Shown here piece by piece: positions 1 to 10,530 of a DNA stretch of 64,000 nucleotides. Numbering within the stretch: the stretch's first letter is position 1; each line of letters opens with the position of its first letter. The position numbers and the translations under genes are program-made. The stretch comes from Phycisphaerae bacterium (GTDB taxonomy: Bacteria; Planctomycetota; Phycisphaerae; Tepidisphaerales; Tepidisphaeraceae): the NCBI GenBank assembly GCA_025924315.1, contig JAICIO010000019.1, forward strand, positions 1 through 64,000, written 5' to 3'. Under the pieces are notes generated by a model. The model was not told the DNA's origin and made no database searches. It saw nothing but the letters and a program-made list of their open reading frames with translations.

Positions 1-45
1 AATATTGTCGGACACTTAATACGCGCGCTCCTTGTTGCCTTCTGT

Positions 46-123
46 CGGGTCCGCTACTGCGGACGGTTTATACATTCTGTGTTCGCGAATAACAAAAACC
101 GGGTCCGCTGAAGCGGACCCTAC
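46..123. repeat. two REP-like palindromes (GGTCCGCT..AGCGGACC family)
   Basis: Two short palindromes built on GTCCGC/GCGGAC lie about 50 bp apart. The second, GGGTCCGCT-GA-AGCGGACCC (about 101-120), is perfect. The same core forms the large hairpin near 58989-59066, so this is a dispersed intergenic repeat family. The first 262 bases hold only this and the half element at 192-217; no gene is seen. Confidence 0.75.
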
Positions 124-191
124 AAATTGCGGGCGCGAATGAGCCGTATGACAGACCGCGACGGCAGCGAGCAAAACGTAGAGCAGGGCTT

Positions 192-217
192 GGGAGGGCG
201 AGGCTCCTGCCGAGCCG
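192..217. repeat. half copy of the GGGAGGGCGAGGCTCC element
   Basis: This 26-bp stretch matches the left arm of the inverted repeat at 8935-9002 with a single mismatch, including the trailing GCCGAGCCG. Two copies in unrelated intergenic regions indicate a dispersed non-coding repeat. The partner arm is absent here. Confidence 0.7.
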
Positions 218-262
218 TTTCTGTCCTATCAATGGACAATCTCAACGGGAAATAATCGGCGA

Positions 263-1906
263 TTAGCGCCGCTGTGCCGTGTATTCGAGATCGTCGAAGA
301 AAATGTGGACCATTCCACCGCCGCCGGAGGCAAAAAAGCCGAAGCGGTCGAAATTGGCGCCTTGCTCGCGCAGTTTCGGGTCGATTACCAGCGTCGCAGA
401 CTGGCCCGCGAGTGTGATGGTGATGGCGCCCTGACCGTTCGCCGCACGCGGGTCGTATTTCAAGGTCCAGTCGTACGATTGGCCCGGAGCCGGGTGCGGA
501 GCCTCACTACTCTGGATTTTCTTCTCCCCTTTCGCGGTGACGAGCGCGGGATGAAGGGCGCAGCCGAGGTGATCTTTCGTGAGATAGACCCCGACGAAGT
601 TGTCCGATTTCCCCAAGTGCGTATCGCGCGAGTCCTTGCGGATCTCGCCCAACTCATTTTTGCGCGAGCGAACCGGGACACGCTCTTTCTGCGAACTGTT
701 AAACCAGCCGAAGCACATCTCGCCATCGGGCGTGCCGAACTTGAGCATCAGCTTGCCGTGCGCTTCGAGTGGATCGTCGAGTGAAAGCGGACCGATTCGA
801 TCGGCGTAATAGCCGTACGCCTTCCCAGTGCGCCAGAAAATTCCCCCCATTTCGCCCGGCGCGCCGCCGGCGAGATTCGTGCCCTGGCTGAAACCGAAGT
901 CGTGGTAGCCTGTGCGCATCGTGTCCGCGATGTGCGCGCGATTGTTCAGGCCATCCCAGTTCGGATCCGCCGCGAAATCTTCCTTCTTGCCGTCGTGTTC
1001 GACGTCATCGAAATAGAGGTCGGCCGAACTGCCTTGCTTCAGGCAGTTGATCAGACCGAAATGGTCGAATTTCGTGCCGGATGATTTAAAGCCGGAGGGA
1101 AGATCGAACGTGAACACCTTGCCGTCGAAATCGGGCGCGCCGTAGTGGCCGGTGGCGAGTTTGTTGCGGCTGCGCTCGCTTTTGAGCGACGCCCAACCCT
1201 GCGCCAGCTCTTTCATGCGCGCTTCCTGCTCGGGATTGGTGTTCAGGCTTTTCAGCATGAACTCGACGCGTCCGTTGCCGCCGCCGCCTTGCGGATCGTA
1301 TGTGAGTGTCCAGCTGTAATGAATATCTTTGCCCAACGGCGCCGTGCGGAATTCACCGGGGAGATAGGGCGTGATGAAGTTGCCGGCGCCTTCGCGTTTG
1401 TCATTTGTCGCGCGCACCGAAAGTCGCGCGCCGTCGCCCTGAAAATCAAGATTGAGTCCCAGCGCGCTCGTGGGGCGGGCATTGCCGGTTTGCTGCGCGC
1501 TGGCATCAAACCAGCCGAACCAGATTCCCGCGTTGCTCGCGATTTTTGTGATCGTGAATTTCCCGGAAGACGTGAGTTTGTCATTCAGCGTCTTGGGCTC
1601 AATCTTTTCGGCGTAGAACGCGGGTGTGACCGATCGCCAGATCGTTCCGCCGATCTCGCCGGTCTCGCCTCCTGCGAAAGCCGTTTTGCTGTAACCGAAA
1701 TTCTGTTGAATAGCAGGAATATCCTTCGGATCAGGTTTGAGACGATTGTTCAGACCATCCCAGCCAGGGTCCTTGTCGAAATGCTCCTGCCTCATCACGG
1801 TCGCCGCCTGCTCGTTCGTGACGTCCGCGCCGCGCGCAAGCGCGCTCAGCAGAACCGAAATCACCACGAGAACGCAGGTCCCACAAGCCCGCCAAATCAC
1901 GCGCAT
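263..1906 (-). CDS. exported protein with two tandem homologous domains, function unknown
   Basis: Predicted 547-residue secreted protein. The start at 1906 is chosen because a strong GGAGGT Shine-Dalgarno lies just upstream and the first residues form a signal peptide (short basic start, hydrophobic stretch, ALARGA cleavage region). Two halves are clearly homologous: each begins with a DPxWDGLNNR motif, then GGxxGExGGxxWR, then a stretch ending in FGWF. The domain resembles a beta-sandwich glycan-binding or lamin-like fold, but I do not recognise the family. It is followed upstream by another exported protein on the same strand, 138 bp away, suggesting a pair. No catalytic motif is seen. Confidence 0.75.
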   Translation of the reverse strand: MRVIWRACGTCVLVVISVLLSALARGADVTNEQAATVMRQEHFDKDPGWDGLNNRLKPDPKDIPAIQQNFGYSKTAFAGGETGEIGGTIWRSVTPAFYAEKIEPKTLNDKLTSSGKFTITKIASNAGIWFGWFDASAQQTGNARPTSALGLNLDFQGDGARLSVRATNDKREGAGNFITPYLPGEFRTAPLGKDIHYSWTLTYDPQGGGGNGRVEFMLKSLNTNPEQEARMKELAQGWASLKSERSRNKLATGHYGAPDFDGKVFTFDLPSGFKSSGTKFDHFGLINCLKQGSSADLYFDDVEHDGKKEDFAADPNWDGLNNRAHIADTMRTGYHDFGFSQGTNLAGGAPGEMGGIFWRTGKAYGYYADRIGPLSLDDPLEAHGKLMLKFGTPDGEMCFGWFNSSQKERVPVRSRKNELGEIRKDSRDTHLGKSDNFVGVYLTKDHLGCALHPALVTAKGEKKIQSSEAPHPAPGQSYDWTLKYDPRAANGQGAITITLAGQSATLVIDPKLREQGANFDRFGFFASGGGGMVHIFFDDLEYTAQRR

Positions 1907-2044
1907 CTTACCTCCGAAACACGCTACATCCGCCGAAGGTACTACGCTCGGAGCGAAAATTAATTCCCCGGATTCCAGTAGTTCGAACGATAGGAAGAGA
2001 TATCTGTTTCGAAGGCCGAAAGCGCACCGACGACGTCCAATCAC

Positions 2045-3082
2045 TCACCGCGGCGCGTCGTAGATCCGGTTCCACCATTCGTTGGATTGGAGATATTGCA
2101 ACAGAACGATCTTCGGCCCGCAATTGGATTCGATGCGAATCGCCTCATACACCGGCGCTCCCGCGACGCCGGTCATGGGAGAGATTTCGACCTTGCGCTG
2201 CTCGAGAATCTGGTACTTCGTGATCCTGCCGCCGTCTTGGAACGAATTCCTTTTGAAGGCTTGGTCGAGGACTTTTTCGGTAGCAGCGTCGGCCGGGAGC
2301 TTAATCGGCTGATACACGCCGTTCTCCCATAGTCCGTGCGTTCTAGCGAGATCGGCGACGAGGGCGTCGATGGGATCGGGCTTGACCGACGCTTGCGTCG
2401 TCGCGGGCGAGGGTTGAGTTGACGCGGCCATCAGCTGCCGACCCGAAATCCGCACCGGCGGCAGCACGATCGTACCGTGCCAGACGTGTTCGTTCGGGGA
2501 CGCGTTCGCCGGAGCGACGGCTTTCGATGGATCGACTGTAAACGTCGCCGCGAGCGCGTACTCGGTCCCATCGCCCGGTTGCAGGACCCACAGCTTGCCG
2601 AGGCTCGGCGCGATGGCCAGGCCCGTGGCATCGCTCACGCCGAACGGGCTCGTTCGCAGCCGAATCGTTCCGTCGGAGGGCAGCGTGAGGCATTGCGATG
2701 CCGGCACTCCGCCGCTGAACGCGTAAGGTCCGGATCCGATCGGATGCTTGTCCTTGTCGAGCAGCTCGAAGTCCAATCCGCTCTTATTCTCCGGCCGAAA
2801 GTCCGTCTTGCCAAAATCACAAAACAACTGCATCGAGCGCCCGGCGGCCTCGCTTGCATCCTGCAGTTCGATGTAGGTAATGATTTCGTGCCGCTCGCGT
2901 CCGCCGAGCACCACCGGCCGCTCGCCGAGCAGAATCCGCCCGCGAAGCGCATAGTCTTCATGGTCTTTGACCGCTTGCGACCATTCACCCGTCGCTATGA
3001 TCTTCGCCGGCTCCTTTGCATGCGCCACGGCCGCGCACCATAGGAACAAAACAATGACAAAAATCCCACCGATCTTCCACAT
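2045..3082 (-). CDS. exported protein of unknown function
   Basis: Predicted 345-residue secreted protein. The start at 3082 is preceded by AAGGAG at good spacing and opens a signal peptide (MWKIGG then a hydrophobic run ending AVAHA). A long alanine/proline/threonine-rich linker sits in the middle, before a C-terminal part of about 110 residues that begins near an LVADLARTHGLWENG segment. No enzymatic motif is recognised. It reads in the same direction as the tandem-domain protein that follows it, so the two may be cotranscribed. Confidence 0.65.
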   Translation of the reverse strand: MWKIGGIFVIVLFLWCAAVAHAKEPAKIIATGEWSQAVKDHEDYALRGRILLGERPVVLGGRERHEIITYIELQDASEAAGRSMQLFCDFGKTDFRPENKSGLDFELLDKDKHPIGSGPYAFSGGVPASQCLTLPSDGTIRLRTSPFGVSDATGLAIAPSLGKLWVLQPGDGTEYALAATFTVDPSKAVAPANASPNEHVWHGTIVLPPVRISGRQLMAASTQPSPATTQASVKPDPIDALVADLARTHGLWENGVYQPIKLPADAATEKVLDQAFKRNSFQDGGRITKYQILEQRKVEISPMTGVAGAPVYEAIRIESNCGPKIVLLQYLQSNEWWNRIYDAPR

Positions 3083-3133
3083 CGCGGCTCCTTTTCCCGT
3101 GCATTTCGACTCAGGAACATCGAAATAGTTTCC

Positions 3134-3306
3134 AGGTAGAGAGAATGAACCGCCAGGACGCCAAGCGGAGAAATTAAGCACAAAAAGCACAAAGCTCACG
3201 AAGAAAACAAAGGCAGAGCGCCGTTTCCTTTGCGCTCTTTGCGAAACTCGGCGGTCTTTGCGCCATATCTTCTTTTCTTGGCGTCTTCGCGCCTTGGAGG
3301 TTGCAT
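3134..3306. repeat. intergenic CGCCAAGACGC-type repeat region
   Basis: The 321-bp gap before ilvD contains no credible gene. It holds a loose inverted structure with CCGCCAGGACGCCAAG on the left and CTTGGCGTCTTCGCGCCTTGG on the right, separated by short AAG/CTTTGCG runs. This type of sequence is often dispersed between genes in planctomycete and related genomes and is commonly mis-called as small proteins. It may act as a transcription-terminating or mRNA-stabilising structure, but that is inference. Confidence 0.55.
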
Positions 3307-3403
3307 CATTCCGCTTCCGTGGAATTTCGCGGCTTTCGGGCGTAAATTGTCTCGTTCAAACGAAATGGAGTGTCGCATTGAATGGGCGACAAGTCTTTAA
3401 GCC

Positions 3404-5107
<1,704 letters not shown>

Positions 5108-5118
5108 TCGCTCAAAAA

Positions 5119-5223
5119 ACTCGTCGCGAAAGCGCGAAGGATGCGCGAAGATCGCGAAGAAGGCCTGCAAGTTCCATTTCTTTCGTCGCGACCTTCGCGC
5201 ATTCTTCGCGCCTTCGCGACAAG
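5119..5223. repeat. imperfect inverted repeat downstream of ilvD (possible terminator)
   Basis: About 12 bp past the ilvD stop, a block rich in GCGCGAAGGATGCGCGAAG is mirrored by CTTCGCGCATTCTTCGCGCC and CTTCGCGACAAG, forming a long imperfect hairpin. It belongs to the same style of dispersed repeat as the region upstream of ilvD. Its position after a stop codon suggests it may end transcription, though there is no U-tract. Confidence 0.5.
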
Positions 5224-5326
5224 TCTTTTCTCCGCAATTCTCCGTGGTCACTTCGTCCGCTTTTGCATATCATCGCCCATGATGATTTGTAGCGAATGAC
5301 TGGTTGTCCCGACTCGTTGGTAGATT

Positions 5327-7165
5327 ATGGAAAACGCTGCGCGACGTTTTGCTCGAAACGTATTGCTCGCGCATGTTGTCCTGCTGCTTCTCGTCATCGT
5401 CTTCGTCATCCTCGGCGTTCGCGAACTGCAATCGAGCGCTCGCGCGCAGGCGATCGATCAGGCTCGCGCGACGCAGGAACTTCTCGCCAAGCAGACCGCT
5501 CTCGGTGTTCAGAATTACTATGAATCCGTTCGCGGGGTGTTCGACCTGCTCAAGCCGATGCAGGCGGAAGAGCTGCCCGAGACTCCGCCCGGTGTGCAGC
5601 GACTGATGGAGCGTACGACCACTCGTCCATTCGATTTTCGTCACGCCTATACACAGGCCGTGTGGCACAGTGTCGAAGGGCGCGTGTCGCTGCTGTTTAT
5701 CGTGGATGCGAAGCATGGCAACGTGCTGACCGTGTTCGGCGATGAGGGCGATTCGTATGACGCGCAGAAGGAAAAGGCCCGTCAAATTGCGAAGCAGAAT
5801 CTCGCCTGGATCGACGGTGTGAACGACGCGACGATCAGTCCCTTTCTGCACGTCGGAGACGAGGCGGGTCATCTCGTGGCGGTGCCTCTTGGCGGGCCGA
5901 TCAACAAGGCAAATCATCGCGTGATGCTCGCGCTCGTGCCGATGAGCCGTGTCGAAAAGAAGCTGCTGGCGGAAGTGAATCGAGAAGACGCGATGGCCGC
6001 GATGCTCGTCGATGCGTCGGGCACGATCGTTTCGAATTTCAATCCCGATACTGTCGGCCTGAATGTGCTGAAGGATTCGCGCGACCCGCGCACGCGTGCG
6101 ATGGCCGCGAAGCAGATGAGCGCCGGCACCGCGGCGACCGAAATCTTCGAATACGCCGACAAGATCGGCGACGTCGAGTTCGAGCCGTCGATGGTCACTA
6201 TTCAACCAGTCAGCGTGCTGGACCAGAAATGGTGGCTGGTGATCTCGTCGCGGCTGTCAACGGTCGATCGCATCGTCGGGCCGCTCTTTCGCGAGGTAAT
6301 CATCTGGGCGGCATTTCTGATTATCGCAATGACCGCGATTCTCGTCTCGACGGCGGTGCAAGTCATTCGTGGCCGTGTGCGACTGGAGCGCATGCAGCAT
6401 GAGGTGCTCAATCGCGAACTGCTGCAGGCACGCGAAATCCAGTTGAACTGGCTGCCCGAATCGAATCTCGCCGGGCGCACGCTCGACATTGCCGCCATCA
6501 ACACGCCCGCCAGTCACGTTAGTGGCGATTTCTACAATTGGTTTGAATTGCCCGATGGCCGCATTGTCATCGCGATCGGCGACGTCACAGGCCACGGCAT
6601 GGCCGCGGCATTTTTGATGGCGACCACGCAGATGCTCATCCGCACGAGCATGCCGCGCATCGCCGATCCGGGCCTCTGTCTCGAAGAAGTCAACCGCCAG
6701 CTCTGCATCCAGGTCTTCAACGGGCAGTTCGTGACGATGGAGATCATGGTGCTTGACCTGGAGAACGCGACGGTCGATATCGCGACCGCCGGCCATCCGC
6801 CGCCCCTCGTTGGCAGCGGCGAAGAATTCAAACCGCTCGGCATCGATCCGCAGCTCGTCCTCGGCGTCGAACCGAGTACGCGCTTCCCCACGCAGCGCTT
6901 CCAGTTACCACGAAACGCAAACCTGCTGCTCTACACCGACGGCGTGATCGACGCTCAATCCGCCACGGGCGAACGCTTCAGCGAAGAAGGCCTCGCCGCG
7001 TGCATCTACGGCAAGTTCGATAACGCCCAGGCGATGCTCGACACGGTGCTCGAAGCGATCAACGACTTCCGCAAAGGCCGCGACCTCAACGACGACCTCA
7101 CCCTCGTCGCGATCCAACTCCAAGTCGCGCCCGCTCCGCACGACGAACTTGTCGCTGCAAAGTAA
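5327..7165 (+). CDS. membrane sensor PP2C-family (SpoIIE/RsbU-like) serine phosphatase
   Basis: A 612-residue protein likely to dephosphorylate a partner protein such as an anti-sigma antagonist. An N-terminal transmembrane helix (about residues 11-30), an extracytoplasmic sensor region of roughly 280 residues, and a second helix near 325-345 precede a SpoIIE-type PP2C domain (about 375-600). The metal-binding acidic motifs are visible: HVSGDFYNW, IAIGDVTGHGMAAA, LLYTDGVIDAQ and LNDDLTLVAIQ. Cache-like sensing with a cytoplasmic phosphatase is a common architecture for partner-switching stress control. No STAS or HPK neighbour is adjacent; the RsbQ-like gene at 51.2 kb is far away. The stimulus is unknown. 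Confidence 0.9.
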   Translation: MENAARRFARNVLLAHVVLLLLVIVFVILGVRELQSSARAQAIDQARATQELLAKQTALGVQNYYESVRGVFDLLKPMQAEELPETPPGVQRLMERTTTRPFDFRHAYTQAVWHSVEGRVSLLFIVDAKHGNVLTVFGDEGDSYDAQKEKARQIAKQNLAWIDGVNDATISPFLHVGDEAGHLVAVPLGGPINKANHRVMLALVPMSRVEKKLLAEVNREDAMAAMLVDASGTIVSNFNPDTVGLNVLKDSRDPRTRAMAAKQMSAGTAATEIFEYADKIGDVEFEPSMVTIQPVSVLDQKWWLVISSRLSTVDRIVGPLFREVIIWAAFLIIAMTAILVSTAVQVIRGRVRLERMQHEVLNRELLQAREIQLNWLPESNLAGRTLDIAAINTPASHVSGDFYNWFELPDGRIVIAIGDVTGHGMAAAFLMATTQMLIRTSMPRIADPGLCLEEVNRQLCIQVFNGQFVTMEIMVLDLENATVDIATAGHPPPLVGSGEEFKPLGIDPQLVLGVEPSTRFPTQRFQLPRNANLLLYTDGVIDAQSATGERFSEEGLAACIYGKFDNAQAMLDTVLEAINDFRKGRDLNDDLTLVAIQLQVAPAPHDELVAAK

Positions 7166-7311
7166 CGTCGCGATTCCGCAAGCGTCGCCCAGCGCAACAC
7201 CGCGAACCGTCGCTTGCGTCTTCGCAGGATCTGTCTGATGTCATCAGGATCGTCACCGCGCGACTTGAACTTGCCGCCGAACCCGACTAAAGTTCCGATC
7301 GCCCGATCATC

Positions 7312-7382
7312 GGGGCTATAGTGAAATGGGATCACGCGACCATGGCATGGTTGAATTCGGGGTTCGAATCCCCGTAGCTCCA
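7312..7382 (+). tRNA. tRNA-Ala (anticodon GGC)
   Basis: A full cloverleaf folds: acceptor GGGGCTA/TAGCTCC, D stem GTGA/TCAC, anticodon stem CGACC/GGTTG with loop ATGGCAT, T arm CGGGG-TTCGAAT-CCCCG, discriminator A. The anticodon GGC is at 7344-7346. The third acceptor pair is G:U, the classic alanine identity element. CCA is not encoded. The variable loop is short (4 nt). Confidence 0.95.
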
Positions 7383-7477
7383 TTCGACTCGGCCGAGTAC
7401 GGCCTCGCTCATGGCAGGCCAAGCTCGAACGAGTGGGACCTCGCTCATGGCAGGCCCCGCAACCGCCGAGTCGAATG
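7381..7477. repeat. inverted and direct repeats just after tRNA-Ala
   Basis: CATTCGACTCGGC overlaps the tRNA 3' end (7381-7393) and its exact complement GCCGAGTCGAATG occurs at about 7465-7477. Between them CTCGCTCATGGCAGGCC appears twice as a direct repeat about 35 bp apart. The stretch 7383-7655 has no credible gene. The hairpin could serve tRNA 3' processing or termination. Confidence 0.6.
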
Positions 7478-7655
7478 CCCTGAGCGAATGTACTCGTGAG
7501 TCGAAGGGGCGATAACCTCTCTGCATCTGCGGCGGCGGATTCCTTCTTCGTCGTCGGTCCCACCCCGAATGTTGATCAACGTGTGAAAATCCACAACGAC
7601 GGTCACGGCGCGCTCGGGCGCAGATGGCGCCGCACGGTGGCGACGGCTTGGTGAC

Positions 7656-8927
7656 ATGGAAAGCGATACCGCAGACATCGCGATCGTCGGCGGGGGCGCT
7701 GCGGGGTTAGCGGCGGCGATCTTTGCGGCTGAAGCTGCACCTTCGGGATCACGAATCGTCGTCCTGGATGGGGCGAAGACGCTGGGCGCGAAGATTCTTG
7801 TCGCCGGCGGCGGCCGCTGTAACGTGACACATCACGAAGTATTCCCCAGCGATTTCAACGGCTCGCAAACCATCATTCGCAACGTGCTTTCCGCGTTCAA
7901 TGCGAAGGCGACTGTTCGCTGGTTTGAGTCGATGGGGGTCGAGCTGAAACGCGAGCCGACGGGAAAGCTGTTTCCCGTTGCCAACACCGCGCGGGCGGTG
8001 CTTGGGGCTTTGCTCGAGCGTTGTCGAGCGCTGAACGTTGCGCTTCTGACAAGCCATCGCGTGACGACAATCACTCGGCCGACGGATGCCGACCATTCGT
8101 TCCAGATCACCCACAGCAATGGCGTATTACGCAGCCCTCGCGTGATCGTTTCGACGGGCGGGAAATCACTCCCGCGAAGCGGCAGCGACGGGTTGGGGTG
8201 GGACATTCTTCGCCGGCTGGGTCATACGGTTACGCCGACGTATGCGGCGCTCGTGCCGCTCGTCCTTTCGCCGCAGATGTTTCATGCCGAGCTGGCGGGA
8301 CTTTCTCAAGATGTGGAGTTGTCGGTCTTCGCGAATGGGAAGCGAATCGATCATCGAGTGGGCAGTCTTCTCTGGACGCACTTCGGCATCAGCGGGCCGG
8401 TTGTCATGGACGCGAGCCGACACTGGACGGTCGCGTCGGAAACCGGCGTCTCGCCCACGTTGCAGTGCAACCTGGTTCCGGGCGAGAGCTTTCAACAGGT
8501 CGAGCGGTGGTTGGTTCAATCGGCTTCAAATCGCCCGAAGGCCTCGATGGTCACGCACCTGTCGCAGCGATTTGCCGAGCGCACGGCGGCAACGATCTTG
8601 AGGCATGCTGGCATCGATCCGACGACCGTCGCGAGTCAGTTGTCTCGCGATGCGCGGCGCGCGCTGGTTCATGCGCTCACCGCGCTTCCGCTGCCGGTTG
8701 TTCAGCATCGGGGCTGGAACTATGCCGAGGTGACCGCCGGTGGCGTGCCGCTCAACGAGATCGATTTTCGCACGATGCAATCACGAAAGGTTCAAGGCTT
8801 GTATCTGGCCGGCGAAGTGCTCGATTGCGACGGCCGAATTGGTGGATTCAATTTTCAGTGGGCCTGGGCGACGGGCTTTCTCGCCGGCAGGGCGGCGGCG
8901 TGCGTGAATCAGGGCAATCGCATGTGA
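7656..8927 (+). CDS. BaiN/HI0933-family flavoprotein (NAD(P)/FAD-dependent oxidoreductase)
   Basis: A 423-residue cytoplasmic flavoprotein. The N-terminus carries a dinucleotide-binding GGGAAGLAAAIFA motif, followed by the family signature KILVAGGGRCNVTH and, in the middle, VSTGGKSLPRSGSDGLG. The C-terminus ends with LAGEVLDCDGRIGGFNFQWA, which places the FAD pyrophosphate site as in the HI0933/YhiN group. Members include rhodoquinone- and bile-acid-associated reductases, but most have no known substrate. The start at 7656 directly precedes the Rossmann fold. It is followed by a long inverted repeat and has no obvious operon partner. Confidence 0.88.
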   Translation: MESDTADIAIVGGGAAGLAAAIFAAEAAPSGSRIVVLDGAKTLGAKILVAGGGRCNVTHHEVFPSDFNGSQTIIRNVLSAFNAKATVRWFESMGVELKREPTGKLFPVANTARAVLGALLERCRALNVALLTSHRVTTITRPTDADHSFQITHSNGVLRSPRVIVSTGGKSLPRSGSDGLGWDILRRLGHTVTPTYAALVPLVLSPQMFHAELAGLSQDVELSVFANGKRIDHRVGSLLWTHFGISGPVVMDASRHWTVASETGVSPTLQCNLVPGESFQQVERWLVQSASNRPKASMVTHLSQRFAERTAATILRHAGIDPTTVASQLSRDARRALVHALTALPLPVVQHRGWNYAEVTAGGVPLNEIDFRTMQSRKVQGLYLAGEVLDCDGRIGGFNFQWAWATGFLAGRAAACVNQGNRM

Positions 8928-8934
8928 CCATTTT

Positions 8935-9002
8935 GGGAGGGCGAGGCTCCCGCCGAGCCGTTTTTGCGATCGACGCATAACGGCTCCGTGGGAGCCTCGC
9001 CC
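8935..9002. repeat. long inverted repeat after the flavoprotein gene
   Basis: GGGCGAGGCTCCC (8939-8951) is perfectly complementary to GGGAGCCTCGCCC (8990-9002), with GAGCCG/CGGCTC extending the pairing inward. A half copy lies at 192-217. The rest of the 8928-9281 gap contains further short palindromes around CCGACATTCCTGTCGGTG and CAGGCAAGAATGCCTG and no gene. These look like stacked dispersed repeats and may also terminate transcription. Confidence 0.75.
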
Positions 9003-9281
9003 CACTCCTTTCGCGTTCTCGCGAGAATGGTGAACGGTGGCACCGACATTCCTGTCGGTGATCGGACGCGGTAATCCGCGGCCGATATGCGTCGATGAGT
9101 ACATCGTCGCATCACAGGCAAGAATGCCTGTGCGACCGGAACTCACAGAGCTTCCGGGCCGATTGAACAACTGAGAACGCGAAAGGAGTGGCGTCGCCCT
9201 CCCGTGTATGGTCGCGTGCGTTCGCCCCGGTGCGTGGATGAGTGGTGCAACCGATTTGTTCGATCGTGGTACAGTGAACCG

Positions 9282-10502
9282 ATGCTGCCATTTTTCAAAG
9301 AGCTGGGGGATACAGTTTTGGCGCGTTGGAAGCGCGAGAACTTTTCTCTGGCCAAGTTTCCCGAAATCGCGCGATCGGCGCTCGACAAAAATCCACCTGC
9401 CAGTCGGGTCGATCTGTCCGCGCTCATGCGTGATTTTCTACTTGAAGAAGATCAACCCTTTCAAACCGATTCGGACTTCGGCGAGCCGGAAATCGTGGCG
9501 TACAGTCACCCGCGGTTTTATATCCAGCTCCTATTCTGGATGGACGGAACCACCGCCATTCACCAGCATGAGTTTTCCGGCGCGTTTCACGTGATGCACG
9601 GGGCGAGCATTCATGCTCATTATGGGTTTGAGAAAGCGCAGTCGATTACGCCTTACTTGCGCGTCGGCGACGTGCGATTGAAGGAGATCAAGCTTTTGGA
9701 ATCGGGAAGCACGGTGCCCATCACATCCGGCCAGGACGACATTCACTCGCTGTTCCATCTCGATTCGCCGTCGGTCACGGTGGTCGTGCGCACGCAGCAC
9801 GATCCCGGTACCGGCCCGCAGTTCAATTACCTGCCGCCGCACATCGCCATCGATCCGCACTTCAGCGACAAGCTCACGATGCGTCGCAAGCAACTGCTCG
9901 AAGTGTTGGAGCAGGCCGAAGACACGGGCTATGCGGAACTGGTGACGGAGATGATCGCCGACCTGGATTTTGAGCGCGGGTTTTCCGTGCTGCATCACAG
10001 CATGGCGTATCTACAGCAGATCGAACAGTGGAAGCCCGTGCTCCATGTATTTGAAAAGAAGCACGGCGCCATCGCCGCCGGCGTCGCATCGACCCTGAAA
10101 GAAGAGGTTCGGCGAAGCATCATCAAAAGTTGGCGCAGCACGATCATCGAGCCCGAGCATCGGTTCTTCCTCGCGCTCCTGATGAACGCGCCGACGCGCG
10201 CGGATTTGCTCTCGCTCGTGAAGCAACGATTTCCCCGCAAAGAGCCCATCGCCATTGTCCTTCGCTGGCTGGAAGAATTGACGGAGATTTCGGATGAAGG
10301 CGTCACCATCCTGGACTCCACTTTTCCCGAAGCCCTCGAGGTCGAAAGCGAGGCCCAGCGCGACTTGTTCCTGGCAGCGTGCCGGTACTTCATGAAACCC
10401 GGCAAGACGCTTCCCGCCGCCCTGCGTAATCTCGCCGCGACCGACATCAAGCAACTGCGGAATGCCTTCGCGGAATCGTCGTTGAGCCTTTTGACGGTCT
10501 AA
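9282..10502 (+). CDS. cupin-like protein of unknown function
   Basis: A 406-residue cytoplasmic protein that I do not recognise by name. The start at 9282 is chosen because the ORF is compact from there and the preceding 26 codons overlap repeat-like sequence. Around residues 85-110 a His-rich stretch (AIHQHEFSGAF, then SIHAHYGFE) resembles the metal-binding beta-barrel of cupins such as cysteine-dioxygenase-like proteins. The C-terminal half is helical with no clear motif. It lies 28 bp upstream of an MFS carrier on the same strand, so the two may be cotranscribed. A metal-dependent dioxygenase-like role is possible but unproven. Confidence 0.6.
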   Translation: MLPFFKELGDTVLARWKRENFSLAKFPEIARSALDKNPPASRVDLSALMRDFLLEEDQPFQTDSDFGEPEIVAYSHPRFYIQLLFWMDGTTAIHQHEFSGAFHVMHGASIHAHYGFEKAQSITPYLRVGDVRLKEIKLLESGSTVPITSGQDDIHSLFHLDSPSVTVVVRTQHDPGTGPQFNYLPPHIAIDPHFSDKLTMRRKQLLEVLEQAEDTGYAELVTEMIADLDFERGFSVLHHSMAYLQQIEQWKPVLHVFEKKHGAIAAGVASTLKEEVRRSIIKSWRSTIIEPEHRFFLALLMNAPTRADLLSLVKQRFPRKEPIAIVLRWLEELTEISDEGVTILDSTFPEALEVESEAQRDLFLAACRYFMKPGKTLPAALRNLAATDIKQLRNAFAESSLSLLTV

Positions 10503-10530
10503 GCCGCGGACGTGGTTAAGATACTCGCGC

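Noticed and set aside
1145-1963. 272-residue plus-strand open frame opposite the tandem-domain exported protein
   Set aside because: It is the antisense shadow of a gene with a signal peptide and strong ribosome site; the translation is Arg/Ala-rich with no motif.
7383-7530. Small frames around tRNA-Ala reading YGDSNPEFNH and similar
   Set aside because: These are translations of the tRNA and its flanking repeat, a common false call.
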